From positions 1-38,192 of the forward strand of contig JAJQBQ010000023.1 of assembly GCA_021203205.1 (NCBI GenBank): 38,192 bases of DNA, given 5' to 3'. Below are positions 15,253 through 24,601 of the stretch, in pieces (positions within the stretch are counted from its first letter, which is position 1; each line of letters begins with the position of its first letter). The stretch is from Lachnospiraceae bacterium (GTDB lineage: Bacteria; Bacillota; Clostridia; Lachnospirales; Lachnospiraceae). Position numbers and translations under genes: made by a program. The notes under the pieces were generated by a model. The model did not search any database, had not been told where the DNA came from, and saw nothing but the letters and a program-made list of their open reading frames with translations.

Positions 15253-17490
15253 TCACCCCAGATCCGGCTCATCCTTCAGTTCGATGGACTCTGCCGCCTT
15301 TCCGTCTGTCTCAAACAGGATGATCGTGTTCTTCCCCTGCCTTAACAGCGGTGCCGGTATGTAAAGTCTTCTCTGCGGCCCGATCTCCCAGAATCTGCCG
15401 ATGTTGAAACCGTTCACCCAAACGCAGCCCTTGCCAAAGCCCGCGAAATCCAAAAAAGTGTCACCCGGCTCGTCGACATCAAATTCAAAGCGGTAGAAGG
15501 CGGGTTCCGATTTTTTGGTTCCGCCACAATTGTGCCCGGCTTCTGTGCTGTCTGACGATATTTCCGTCATTTTGTCAGCAAAATCATTCTCCGATGCCGC
15601 ATACGACCTTTTGCCGGGCATATCGCAATTCTCCTGCGTACACATGGTCACATCTTCGGCCTCCGGGAACTTCACCCGGCTGATATCATCCAACGGCAGC
15701 GGCCAGATTTCCCAGCCATGATGAAAATGACCGTTCAAAAGCACTCCGCCGTCGATGCCCTTGCACTGCTTATCCATCATCGGTCCGTAATTTACACGGC
15801 CCATGTTCTCCACGAGGATGTCGAGGGTCGGAACCTTACTGTCAGCAGCGAATTCCACCTTGAGTTCATGCTCCCCCATCAGTTCCCGGTCATAGTATAC
15901 AGCCTTCTGCTCCCTGTCCACAAACACGATGGCCCGGTCGTTCGCGCCCTCAAAGCGGATGGACTCGATGCTCTGCTCCCTTTTTAGCGGTGCCCGGTAG
16001 AGAATGTAGCCGTAATTCTGGCCCAGCCGCTCCATGGAGACCGGGACAGGTGACTCCACCGGCTGACTGATTTCCGGGAGGATGTCGAACAGATTTACCT
16101 TCGTCTGCACCGGGAGCAGGCCGTAAGCTTTTCTTTTCGGTACAAGGTGCTTCCCCTCTTCCTGTATTGAATTAACACACAGGGATCCGTCTTTCTTATC
16201 AAACAGCAGGCTCTCAGAAGCCGTTTCTTCCGATACTGCTTTAACCGTCTGACCGTCTTTTTGACCATGACCTGCACCGGACAATTTCTCCTCCACACTT
16301 TCGATAAACTGTCTCTCAGAAACTGTTCCGGCTTTCGCATTATCAGTTCTCAGGTTCTCAAGAACCTTTTCTTCCTTCGCAATATCTGTTTTTGCAGGTT
16401 CACCAGCTGAGATTCTCACTGTTTTCTCAGGTTCGCCACCCGGGATTTCCTCTGTTTTCTCAGGCTTGTTTCCTTCCGTACCTTTTCCCGCCTCCGCCAA
16501 ATGCTCCCATATGATTCTCTGATACGTCCGGTACTTCTCCGTGATCTGCCCGTCCTCGGTCAGGATGGCGTCGTAATCGTAAGACGTCACGTCCGGCGTG
16601 AGCCTGTCATAATAATTTGAGCCGTTCATGAAGCCAAAATTCGTGCCGCCCTCGAACATGTAAAAGTTCACGTTCCCGAGCTTCAGCATTTCGGCCAGGT
16701 CTTCCGCGCTCTGCTTAAGGTTTCCGGTGGCGTGGCCGCCGTTTCCCCAGTAGTCAAACCAGCCGCACCAGAACTCCGTGCACATGAGCGGCCCGCCTGC
16801 AGCATATTTCTTTAACACATCAAAGCGCTCGCGGGTCCGGGAGCCGAAGTTCGCCGTCGGGTGCGCACCCTCCACAGTTCCGCAGGAGAGACTCTCATCC
16901 GTCGGCCCGTCCGAAGTGATGAGGGGCACCACCACGCCGCGCTCACGCATCATATTCTTTAATTTGTCTAAATAATCTCCATCCGTCCCGTAAGAGCCGT
17001 ACTCGTTTTCCACCTGCATGAGGATGATGGGCCCGCCGTAATTTACCTGTAAAGGTGTAAGAATTTCAAATAATCGATCGTAAAATGGCTCCACCGCCTG
17101 TAAAAATTCCGGCGAGGAGGTGCGCACGCGAAGGTTCGCATCCTTCAACAGCCAGCCCGGCAGCCCGCCGAACTCCCACTCCGCGCAGATGTAGGGTGAC
17201 GGCCGTACGATGGCGAACAGGCCAAGCTTCGCCGCCGTCTTTAAAAAGCGCCCGATATCGGCGATGCCGGTGAAATCAAATTTTCCCTGCTCCGCCTCGT
17301 GGATGTTCCAGGCCACATAGGTCTCCACCGTATTGCAGCCCATTTCTTTTAATTTCCGCAGCCGGTCGTACCAGTACTCCGGGATCGTGCGGAAGTAGTG
17401 GATGCTGCCGGAAATGATCCGGAAGGGCTCGCCGTCCAGATAAAATTTGTCTTTGCACTCAAAAATGTGCGTGTTTCTCTTCTTCTCCAT
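15253..17490 (-). CDS. GH35 beta-galactosidase with two unusual inserts
   Basis: A cytosolic (no signal peptide) 745-residue glycoside hydrolase of family 35, releasing terminal beta-galactose. The TIM barrel runs from residue 10 to about 335 with FRIISGSIHYFR and the acid/base motif QVENEYGSYG (Glu163). The nucleophile is in CTEFWCGWFDYWG (Glu239), and FYMFEGGTNFGFMNG follows. The beta domains follow, ending with GFGKGCVWVNGFNIGRFWEIGPQRRLYIP. Two stretches look inserted: about 338-448, a Glu/Lys/Gly-rich unstructured linker, and about 625-670, polar with three Cys. Without them the length would match the usual 590 or so. It heads the gal cluster, and a GAGG-containing site precedes the ATG at 17490. 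Confidence 0.93.
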   Translation of the reverse strand: MEKKRNTHIFECKDKFYLDGEPFRIISGSIHYFRTIPEYWYDRLRKLKEMGCNTVETYVAWNIHEAEQGKFDFTGIADIGRFLKTAAKLGLFAIVRPSPYICAEWEFGGLPGWLLKDANLRVRTSSPEFLQAVEPFYDRLFEILTPLQVNYGGPIILMQVENEYGSYGTDGDYLDKLKNMMRERGVVVPLITSDGPTDESLSCGTVEGAHPTANFGSRTRERFDVLKKYAAGGPLMCTEFWCGWFDYWGNGGHATGNLKQSAEDLAEMLKLGNVNFYMFEGGTNFGFMNGSNYYDRLTPDVTSYDYDAILTEDGQITEKYRTYQRIIWEHLAEAGKGTEGNKPEKTEEIPGGEPEKTVRISAGEPAKTDIAKEEKVLENLRTDNAKAGTVSERQFIESVEEKLSGAGHGQKDGQTVKAVSEETASESLLFDKKDGSLCVNSIQEEGKHLVPKRKAYGLLPVQTKVNLFDILPEISQPVESPVPVSMERLGQNYGYILYRAPLKREQSIESIRFEGANDRAIVFVDREQKAVYYDRELMGEHELKVEFAADSKVPTLDILVENMGRVNYGPMMDKQCKGIDGGVLLNGHFHHGWEIWPLPLDDISRVKFPEAEDVTMCTQENCDMPGKRSYAASENDFADKMTEISSDSTEAGHNCGGTKKSEPAFYRFEFDVDEPGDTFLDFAGFGKGCVWVNGFNIGRFWEIGPQRRLYIPAPLLRQGKNTIILFETDGKAAESIELKDEPDLG

Positions 17491-17647
17491 GCCTTACCTC
17501 ATGATAATGACACAAACTTTGCCGGACAGCGTGTTTCGCAGGATAATTTCCAGCTCTTTGCGAATCGACAGTTTTCCCTCGCAGGCCACTTTCGAAAAAT
17601 TAACTGTCACGCATGAATTCACAACTCTTCCGACACTACAAAACGCT

Positions 17648-17683
17648 AAAAACGGTACTGTCGTAAGTCTCACGCCAGTACCG
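17648..17683 (-). terminator. Intrinsic terminator between the large lipoprotein gene and the gal cluster
   Basis: CGGTACTG and CAGTACCG (17653-17660 and 17676-17683) form an 8-bp stem followed on the minus strand by TTTTTAGCGTTTTG. It lies about 250 bp past the lipoprotein stop and isolates the gal cluster, whose promoter should lie in 17491-17647; I could not pick a convincing one there. Confidence 0.7.
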
Positions 17684-17809
17684 CATTAGTCTATCATATT
17701 TCCGAAAAAACGCAACCGGAAAATCAGCATCCGCTTTCTTGCGGAGAAACACCGTTTTCACATCCCGCTTTCCAATAGAAAATCACATTTTCACATCCCA
17801 CTCCCCTCA

Positions 17810-17935
17810 ATGAAGGAGAGACACTTTCGCATTACACTTCCCCGATGAAGGAGAGACGCTTTCGCATTACACTCCCCCAATGAAGGAGAGACACTTTCGC
17901 ATTGCACTTCTCCAATGAAAGAGATCCACTTATTT
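17810..17935. repeat. 35-bp tandem repeat downstream of the large lipoprotein gene
   Basis: Units beginning ATGAAGGAGAGAC start at 17810, 17845 and 17880, exactly 35 bp apart, with a partial decayed fourth at 17915. Each contains CTTTCGCATT. The last partial unit touches the stop codon at 17934. Contiguous, no spacers. The rest of 17684-17809 shows nothing recognisable. Confidence 0.85.
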
Positions 17936-20813
17936 ACGGCTCTTCCACCTCGTAGTCCTCCCAGCTTTCCGCCGTCAGGGCGCCATCGAAGGCGGTGACC
18001 GTGTCAGTGGTGCTTTCGTAGCTGTCCACCGTGATGGTATAGCTGCTTGTGCCGCTCACGTACACCGTGCCGTCGCTGCCCACGATGCTGACGGTGTTTC
18101 CGCTTGCATCCGTGACAGTACCCGCGTTGTACAGGTAAGTTACGGTGCTGTCTCCGGTGACGATCCATGTGGAGTCGGAGCTGATATACACGTTCGCGTA
18201 GCCGCTTCCGCCGTTTCCGGCCCAGGTCTCGTCATCCACAAAAGCGCCGGTGAGGGTGCTGCCGTCTTCCATGTAGAATTCCAGTGTGCTAATGGAATCC
18301 CAGATCACATCGCCCTCCATCTCCTGGTCGATGGCCGTGAAGATGCAGTCCGCGCCGTTGGAACCGGTGCTGCCCCAGCCACGCTCGTTGGCGTTGCCGG
18401 TGCACATGAGGAAGAATTCGGAATCATCCGCGTAGGTGATGTCCACATCCGAGATCAGGATCTCCGACTCGGTGTTGGTGGTGTAGAACATACCGCCATT
18501 CTCCGAGGTGATGGAGCCGCCGATGATCTGCAGGCAACCGACACCCACCTCCGAGTCGCCGGACATGCTCTGATATACGATGAAGGTCCAGGTGGTGTCG
18601 TTCTGGCTGGAATCGCTCATGTTGCCGATGATGTCGCAGTCAAACAGAAGCGCCGTGTTCAGTCCCTCCATGCAGAAGGCTTCGGAGCCGTTGGCGATGA
18701 GTGTCGCGTTTGCCACAGTGATATCCGCCGTGCAGTATACTGCCGGAGATCCGGTGCCGTTGCTGGTGTAGGTGCCGCCGTCCACCACCATGGTTCCGCC
18801 GCCGCGGTCGCTGCGGATGGCCGCCGAGGACTCACCGGAAGTTTCCACCGTCAAATCCCAGGCGTAGAGGGTTCCGCCGCCCGCCACATGGATGCCGCCG
18901 GAGGTATCCTGCTCCGTGGTGATGGTGGAATCCGACACGTACACCACCGCGTCGCCGTAGGAGAAGACGCCCGCACCGCCGGCCGCGTCCGTGTCAATAA
19001 CCGCGTGGTCGATAATCAGCGTGCCGGAAGTCGCCAGCACCGCCGCGCCCACGCCATAAAAGCTGGAATTGTCGCCGCCTGTGCTGTCAGAAGAAATGCG
19101 GCTGACCGTGATGTTGTTCAGCGTGACGACTGCATCCGCGGTAGCCACGAGGATCGCGTTCTCATCGGTACCGGTGGACTCGAAGCTGTCGCCGTCCACC
19201 TCCGTAGTTTCGGTGTACTCGGTCACAGCCTCGTAGGAGATGGAGGAAGAGGAGCCGGAGCTGCCGTTTCCGCCCATGTCTCCGCCGCCGAAACCGCCTG
19301 AACTGCCGCCGGTCGAACCGTCCGCCACATCGCCGCCGTTGCTGCCGCTGTCTGCCGAACTGTCTCCGTCCTCTGTTCCGCTTCCGTTGCTGTCATCCGA
19401 ACTGTCGCTGTCTGTCGAATCGTCCGAACTCTCCAGCCAGCTTTCCAGCAGGCTGGTGTCCACTGTCTGCGTCGTCACGAGGATGAAGGAGATTTCTCCA
19501 TCCTCATCGAAACCGATTTCCAGAACCGAACCGACCTCTATGTCATCGAGGGTTCCGGACTCATAATTCGAAGCCTCATCGTCAACGCTGTCCTCTTCAT
19601 CCGAGTCGTCGCTGTTCGCGCTATCCGCATCCTCAGAGCCTGTGCTCTCTGATTTTTCGGAATCCACGCCCTCTGCGTTATCCGCACTATTGTCCGCCAA
19701 ATCGTCTGTATTCTCCGCGCTGTCCGCGTCTTCGGAATCTGCATCTTCCGTATCCGTGCTGTCTGCATCTTCGCTGATTCCCGCACCGTCTCCTGCATCC
19801 TCCGTATCTGTATCCTCACTCTGGACTTCAACCAGAATCACGGATTCATCCCCGATAGTGAGCGTCGCGGTCTGCAGATCGAATCCGTCCGCGCCGTTTG
19901 ACGCGATATCCATGCGCCCTCCGCCAAGGTCATCATCGGAAAACGTCTGCATCTCGCCGTCTTCGTCGGTCGGTATCTCCATGTCGCCATCTTCGTTCGT
20001 CGGCATCTCCATGTCGCCGTCTTCATTTGTCGGCATCTCGCCCATTTCGCTCATATCGCCCGGCATGCCGCCCGACAGGGCATCACCGCCCATGCCGCCG
20101 GACATATCTCCCATGTCACCCATTCCGCCGGATGGAACATCATCCGGAATATCTCCGGATTCGCCGTCCGGAAGCTCCGGCGGGTTGCCGTCCGCAGAAT
20201 CGCCGCTGCCTCCCGCGAAGTCAGAACTGCTGTCGGCATCCTCTATGCTCGTGGAACCGGTATCTGATCCGGAATTTTCCGTGGAAGCCGTGCTCAGCGA
20301 ATTTGCCGTCATATCGCCTGATAAGCTGTCCGAGTCGCTGTCTTCGGAACCATTCTCCGACCCGCTGTCACTGTCTTCTGCATCCGGTGAGCCTTCGGCA
20401 CCGTCCACATCCGAGCCGAACTCAGCGCTGTCTCCGCGTGTGCCGTCGGAGGAACCTTTTTCAAAATTATCTCCGTCCGCGTCAGCCCCGCGCATGTCGG
20501 TGCCGACACTCACACTGGTCATGGCTGTAAAATCCGTGTCGCTGACCGCGAGCGTCAGCTCGCTGCCATCCACTGCCGTGACCACCGCGTAGAGCGTTGT
20601 GGAAACCGGCGCTTCCGCATCCTCGTCCTCATATGTGAAGATGTTTATTCCGGACACAGTGCTGTCTGCCACCGTCGTGCTGTCTTCATCGCTCTGAGTG
20701 CTGCCACAGCCACACCCCGAAAGCAGCCCCGCCGCCAGCGATGCCAGCACGGTGCCGCATACAAACAGCTTTTTTCCTCTGTGTTTTCCTGATTTTTGCA
20801 TTGATTTTTTCAT
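17934..20813 (-). CDS. Large acidic lipoprotein with beta-helix domain
   Basis: A 959-residue surface lipoprotein. The start at 20813 has GGAGG five bases upstream and leads into a basic signal peptide and lipobox (LAAGLLSGCGCG, Cys near 34); the frame extends to 21089 but nothing there looks coding. Residues about 95-560 are low complexity, dominated by Asp, Ser, Glu and Gly, with a Met/Gly block (GDMSGGMGGDALSGGMPGD) and near-repeats of MPTNEDGDME. From about 560 the pattern changes to short beta-strand repeats typical of a right-handed beta-helix or carbohydrate-binding domain (VVYVSDSTITT, GTLYAWDLTVETSG). The acidic part may bind calcium; that is inference. It is flanked by a patatin-like gene and a terminator. 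Confidence 0.8.
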   Translation of the reverse strand: MKKSMQKSGKHRGKKLFVCGTVLASLAAGLLSGCGCGSTQSDEDSTTVADSTVSGINIFTYEDEDAEAPVSTTLYAVVTAVDGSELTLAVSDTDFTAMTSVSVGTDMRGADADGDNFEKGSSDGTRGDSAEFGSDVDGAEGSPDAEDSDSGSENGSEDSDSDSLSGDMTANSLSTASTENSGSDTGSTSIEDADSSSDFAGGSGDSADGNPPELPDGESGDIPDDVPSGGMGDMGDMSGGMGGDALSGGMPGDMSEMGEMPTNEDGDMEMPTNEDGDMEIPTDEDGEMQTFSDDDLGGGRMDIASNGADGFDLQTATLTIGDESVILVEVQSEDTDTEDAGDGAGISEDADSTDTEDADSEDADSAENTDDLADNSADNAEGVDSEKSESTGSEDADSANSDDSDEEDSVDDEASNYESGTLDDIEVGSVLEIGFDEDGEISFILVTTQTVDTSLLESWLESSDDSTDSDSSDDSNGSGTEDGDSSADSGSNGGDVADGSTGGSSGGFGGGDMGGNGSSGSSSSISYEAVTEYTETTEVDGDSFESTGTDENAILVATADAVVTLNNITVSRISSDSTGGDNSSFYGVGAAVLATSGTLIIDHAVIDTDAAGGAGVFSYGDAVVYVSDSTITTEQDTSGGIHVAGGGTLYAWDLTVETSGESSAAIRSDRGGGTMVVDGGTYTSNGTGSPAVYCTADITVANATLIANGSEAFCMEGLNTALLFDCDIIGNMSDSSQNDTTWTFIVYQSMSGDSEVGVGCLQIIGGSITSENGGMFYTTNTESEILISDVDITYADDSEFFLMCTGNANERGWGSTGSNGADCIFTAIDQEMEGDVIWDSISTLEFYMEDGSTLTGAFVDDETWAGNGGSGYANVYISSDSTWIVTGDSTVTYLYNAGTVTDASGNTVSIVGSDGTVYVSGTSSYTITVDSYESTTDTVTAFDGALTAESWEDYEVEEP

Positions 20814-20903
20814 AATTACCTCCGTATCAGTCAAAAATTCATTCCGAAAACCTGACAGAAATCGCAGCCTCCCTTTAACCTGACTTCTGAATCCGTGAAC
20901 CAC

Positions 20904-20923
20904 TTTTGACACCCGAGTCAAAA
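20904..20923. promoter_or_regulatory. Operator-like inverted repeat upstream of the large lipoprotein gene
   Basis: TTTTGAC, six bases, GTCAAAA: a perfect 7-bp inverted pair about 90 bp upstream of the lipoprotein start. Half-site-like GTCAAAA also appears near 156, 14141 and 29668, so it may be a common intergenic motif. I found no convincing promoter boxes or gene elsewhere in the 451-bp gap 20814-21264. Confidence 0.35.
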
Positions 20924-21264
20924 TTTGCTTCGTGTCAGCTTCTTGAATTCCATCGTTTCTCTTCAGGACTCCGGACATAGTACCCGGCTGATTGGGCAGA
21001 GAATACTTTTTTATTTTGCCTTCAAAGTGATGATTTCGTGTTTCTTTTGTGAAACACTGAAACCTAAAAAAGATCCGCATAACATCCACTGTTTCGAAAT
21101 CTGCCTCGAAACTCTGTGTGGCTGTTACTGCAGATCATTTTTTCTCCGCCGGTATGGTTCAAATTCCTTCCGTTGTTTTTGTCCTTCGACCGTCTTCCTT
21201 TTATCGTTTTCTTCTTTTCCTGTACTTTCGCTGTTTTACTGTCAGCATTTCCCTGATGTCTGCT

Positions 21265-22155
21265 CTATTTTGTTTTCAGAAACCGCCGTATCCCCTCCAG
21301 GTGCCGCTCCCCTTCTTTTCTTCCGTATTCATACATCGCCTTCAGCTTTTCCGGGTCATTCTCCGTGCGGCTGATTTTCATGGATGCATCCGGACGCATG
21401 ACGTACGCCGTACCGGCCTTCTCCTGGCGCTCCACCTCGTCCAGCTCTTCATTGTACATGACATGGCGGTTTGCCATGGCATGTGCCAGGGCCGGGCGCT
21501 TTCTTAAGGCCAGGTTCATGAGCGGCGCAAACTTCGACGGCTGCTTGCGGTACCCGGCCGGCCGGGTCAGGATGACAAGGTTCTTTGTAAAGCCCTGCCC
21601 GCAGAACCAGACGAGAGGGATAGAATCCGAGACACCGCCGTCCAGAAGCTCATACCCGTCCAGCTCCACTGCCTTCGCAAAAAACGGCATGGAGGCCGAG
21701 GCCCGCATCCACTGAACGTCATGGTCGTCGCCCCGGTTTGCCAGGTGGTAAACCGGCCGCCCGGTGTTCACGTCCGTGCAGACCACATAGAAATCCATGG
21801 GATTTTCCGCGTAGGTCTTTACGTCGAACAGATCCAGCTCGTTGGGCAGCTTGCGATAGCAGAAATCCGCACCGAAGTAGTCGCCGGTTTTGATGAGTGA
21901 GCGGAAGCTCATGTAACGCGGGTCTTTGCTGTAGGCCAGATTGTAGCGGATGGGGCGGCCGATCTGGCGCGACTTATAGTTGCAGCCGAACACGGCCCCG
22001 GCGGACACGCCGATGGCGCCGTCTGTTTCGATGCCGTTCTCCATCAAAATATCCAGAATGCCCGCCGTATACAGGCCGCGCATGCCGCCGCCCTCCATCA
22101 CAAGGCCGGTTTTCCCTTTTCCAGAGGTTTCTTCATAATTTCTCATTTTTTCCAT
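21265..22155 (-). CDS. Patatin-like phospholipase family protein
   Basis: A 296-residue soluble lipid acyl hydrolase of the bacterial patatin family. The oxyanion-hole motif GGGMRG is at 22-27, the nucleophile elbow GVSAG at 49-53 (Ser51), and the catalytic Asp in DGG at 172-174, the complete dyad. There is no signal peptide, so it probably acts in the cytosol or on the inner membrane leaflet. The start at 22155 has AGGA about eight bases upstream. It begins 29 bp after the spoIIID stop on the same strand, so it may be cotranscribed and mother-cell expressed; that is inference from spacing only. Confidence 0.9.
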   Translation of the reverse strand: MEKMRNYEETSGKGKTGLVMEGGGMRGLYTAGILDILMENGIETDGAIGVSAGAVFGCNYKSRQIGRPIRYNLAYSKDPRYMSFRSLIKTGDYFGADFCYRKLPNELDLFDVKTYAENPMDFYVVCTDVNTGRPVYHLANRGDDHDVQWMRASASMPFFAKAVELDGYELLDGGVSDSIPLVWFCGQGFTKNLVILTRPAGYRKQPSKFAPLMNLALRKRPALAHAMANRHVMYNEELDEVERQEKAGTAYVMRPDASMKISRTENDPEKLKAMYEYGRKEGERHLEGIRRFLKTK

Positions 22156-22184
22156 GTCGTCATTCCTGTCTTTTCTATTCTTTC

Positions 22185-22442
22185 TTATCTCTCATGCATA
22201 TGTAAGTATTTCTCCCGCGTGGCCATGCCGCCCCGGATATGCCGCTCCGACTTGTTCACCTCAAGCACCCGGCGCACCTCAGCCGCCAGCGCTTTGTTTA
22301 TGGCCGCAAGTCTTTGCGTGCAATCCTTGTGAACCGTGCTTTTCGATACCCCGAAACGCCCGGCCGCCTGCCGAACCGTCGCGTTGTTCTCGATAATGTA
22401 CTGTGCGATTTCCAGTGTTCTCTCCTCAATATAATCCCTCAA
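22185..22442 (-). CDS. spoIIID: Sporulation transcriptional regulator SpoIIID
   Basis: An 85-residue DNA-binding protein of the mother-cell programme that works with sigma-E to switch genes on and off before sigma-K. The sequence follows the family closely: DYIEERTLEIAQYI, the helix-turn-helix ATVRQAAGRFGVSKSTVHKD (residues 21-40), then a basic C-terminus with SERHIRGGMATREKY. I place the start at a TTG (22442) because AAGGGG lies seven bases upstream and the protein then has the family length; the frame extends to a GTG at 22520 with no good ribosome binding site and no family similarity. A sigma-E-like promoter lies upstream. Confidence 0.93.
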   Translation of the reverse strand: MRDYIEERTLEIAQYIIENNATVRQAAGRFGVSKSTVHKDCTQRLAAINKALAAEVRRVLEVNKSERHIRGGMATREKYLHMHER

Positions 22443-22639
22443 AAAGCTTCCCCTTTTGGGTGCCGCGGATTTTCGAAAAGCCGACACGAAACGTGCCTCT
22501 CGTCCCCAGTCTCTTTTCACATCCGGAGCTCATCAACTCCCCGGAAGTCTGAAATCACTTAGAATCCGGCAACTTATGAATATCTGAAAATATCCGGTTT
22601 CCGTCCGATTTGTTTGCGGTACCCGTCCTGCTTTTCTCT

Positions 22640-22668
22640 ATCTTATGAGGGAAAGTGTCTAAATTATC
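22640..22668 (-). promoter_or_regulatory. Candidate sigma-E promoter for spoIIID
   Basis: GATAATT (22662-22668), 14 bases, CATAAGAT (22640-22647) on the minus strand. The Bacillus sigma-E consensus is KMATATT, 14 bases, CATACAAT; the match is 5 of 7 and 6 of 8 with the right spacing. spoIIID is a known sigma-E gene. The leader would be about 190 nt. The rest of 22443-22855 shows no gene. Confidence 0.45.
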
Positions 22669-22855
22669 TCACAAAATTATATCCTGCCAGAGTTTTTCAC
22701 ATGGCTTCACCCATAAATCCGGAACCATCGAAGACATAGAGGTCGGTGTGGTTTCTTAGATCGGTTTCAATGATGACGGTGAAATGCCCGAAAAACATCA
22801 GAAGTATTTTCATTGTCCGGCTTTCCATGTTTTCCTTTTGTTTTTCTGTCCGGTT

Positions 22856-24538
22856 TTACTCCCTTTTCTCTGTCCCGCATCTCACCCTGCACCGCTTTTT
22901 ATAACATGCCACACTGAACTTATAAATCGTAGAATAGCCTTCCTTTTTCAACTCGTGCACATAATCCTCCCGCTCGATCTGGCTGTCAGCCTCATCAAGG
23001 GCTTCGTCAAATTTCGCATTTTCGGCATATTTCATCTCGATCACGATGCCGATGCTCTTTTTCCGCACACGGATACGAATGTCCGCAAAGCCATCCCCGG
23101 CCTGCTGGCTGGATTTTGCCCGCCAGCCTTCCCGGTAAGCGAAGATCCCCAGCAGAATACCGTGATAAAAATTTTCCTTTCTGTCCTTATGAACGTACGT
23201 GTCCTGAAGGCTGATCGTGTCGTCCAGGTAATCCGTGAACTTTTCTTCCAGAGCGGCGGCATCTCCGTTTTCAACGGCATCGCATAAACTTTCGCGCTTT
23301 TTGCTTTCTTTTTCGACCCGCTCCTTAAACAAATCCACGATCTGGTCCGCGAACAGGTTTGCCACCTCACGGTTCGGGATCGCCAGCGTACATTTTTTTC
23401 CCTCAGGCCGCCTGCGCAACGTCAGATATCCGGTTGTGAATAGTACGCTCCAGATGCTGTCTATGGAAGCATACATCGTATTGTAAGTCAGATCCTCGCG
23501 GATTTCCTTCACTATGGTGCCTCCCGCAAGCAGAGTCTCGATCTCTTCTTTTGTCTTTTCATTCCCATATTTCTCAATCAGCTGGCGGATCAACTGATTG
23601 CCGCTCGTATTCGACCAGTAGTCCTGCAGCGGTGCGTCCGGATCCGCAGTCAGGTCATCCAGACAGCAGATGATATCCCACGGATTGTAAACCTTCACAT
23701 TTCCGAACAGATAGCCGTCATACCATTCCTGTACCATATCATGCTTTTCCGCCAGCTCGTAATATTCCAGCATTTCACAGACTTCCCGATCTGTAAATCC
23801 GAAATACTCATCAAAACGCACTTTCGTGATGGAAAGGATGCGCGGATTGTTCAGCCCCGTAAATATGCTTTCCTTCGATACCCGCAGGCATCCGGTCATC
23901 ACTGCGAAATAAAGGCTCGAATTCGTCTTCAGCGCCTGATCAAACATGCTGCGGATCAGGTCGATCATGTCATCGTAATATCCGCGCTCATTGGCCTTCG
24001 CCAGCGGCACATCGTATTCATCGATCAGAAGAATCACCTTCTTCCCGTAATGCTTTTCGAGCAAATTCGTCAGCACCTGAAGACTGTTGCTCAACTTTTC
24101 ATCCGAAATATCCTGCCTCTGCAACTGTAAAAACTTTTCTTTTTCCGTTTCCGTTAACTTTTCGCTTTCTTCAAGAAAACCAAGCCTCCCGGCTTCCCTG
24201 TTGATGATGCTGACTGCCATCGCCCTGGCAGCCGCGAAATTCGGCCCATCAATGCCCTTCAGGCTGACGGTCACAACCGGAAACTGCCCCTGATACTTCG
24301 CGCAAAGATCTGTCTCTTCCGAAATCGCCAGCCCATCAAACAGTGTCGGATCCGTGCCGATTTCAAAAAAGCATTTAAGCATACTCATATTCAATGTTTT
24401 TCCAAAGCGTCTTGGCCTGGTGAACAGGTTCACCTCACCCCGGGACCAGAGCAGATCCCGGATCATCGCCGTCTTGTCCACATAGTAATAATTCTCCCGG
24501 CGAAGTTTTTCAAAGTCTTCGATCCCCACCGGAATCAT
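22856..24538 (-). CDS. AAA-ATPase-like protein with C-terminal PD-(D/E)XK nuclease-like domain (second copy)
   Basis: A 560-residue paralogue, by architecture, of the gene at 6610-8226 but quite diverged. It has the family opening (IPVGIEDFEKLRRENYYYVD), the P-loop region NLFTRPRRFGKT, a Walker-B-like ILLIDEYDVPLAKA and WYDGYLFGNVKVYNPW. The C-terminal GDGFADIRI...SIGIVIEMKYAE is the nuclease-like core with Asp and ExK. Family function is unknown. I use the ATG at 24538; a TTG five codons earlier is possible. It stands alone, with tandem repeats immediately upstream. Confidence 0.88.
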   Translation of the reverse strand: MIPVGIEDFEKLRRENYYYVDKTAMIRDLLWSRGEVNLFTRPRRFGKTLNMSMLKCFFEIGTDPTLFDGLAISEETDLCAKYQGQFPVVTVSLKGIDGPNFAAARAMAVSIINREAGRLGFLEESEKLTETEKEKFLQLQRQDISDEKLSNSLQVLTNLLEKHYGKKVILLIDEYDVPLAKANERGYYDDMIDLIRSMFDQALKTNSSLYFAVMTGCLRVSKESIFTGLNNPRILSITKVRFDEYFGFTDREVCEMLEYYELAEKHDMVQEWYDGYLFGNVKVYNPWDIICCLDDLTADPDAPLQDYWSNTSGNQLIRQLIEKYGNEKTKEEIETLLAGGTIVKEIREDLTYNTMYASIDSIWSVLFTTGYLTLRRRPEGKKCTLAIPNREVANLFADQIVDLFKERVEKESKKRESLCDAVENGDAAALEEKFTDYLDDTISLQDTYVHKDRKENFYHGILLGIFAYREGWRAKSSQQAGDGFADIRIRVRKKSIGIVIEMKYAENAKFDEALDEADSQIEREDYVHELKKEGYSTIYKFSVACYKKRCRVRCGTEKRE

Positions 24539-24601
24539 TTTCTTTCTTTCCAAGGGGCTGTCACCATCCTCTCATTTAAATCTTCTTCCTGCGATCCGGA
24601 A

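Noticed and set aside
17494-17610. 38-codon minus-strand frame ending just before the GH35 gene
   Set aside because: Plausible composition, but a GTG start with no ribosome binding site and no recognisable family; it lies in the probable promoter region of the gal cluster.
19642-20592. Long plus-strand frame of Ser/Pro-rich sequence
   Set aside because: Antisense reading of the Asp/Ser/Glu low-complexity region of the lipoprotein gene.
20814-21089. 92-residue N-terminal extension of the large lipoprotein
   Set aside because: The signal peptide and lipobox require the start at 20813, which has GGAGG; the upstream codons carry no protein-like pattern and cover an operator-like repeat.
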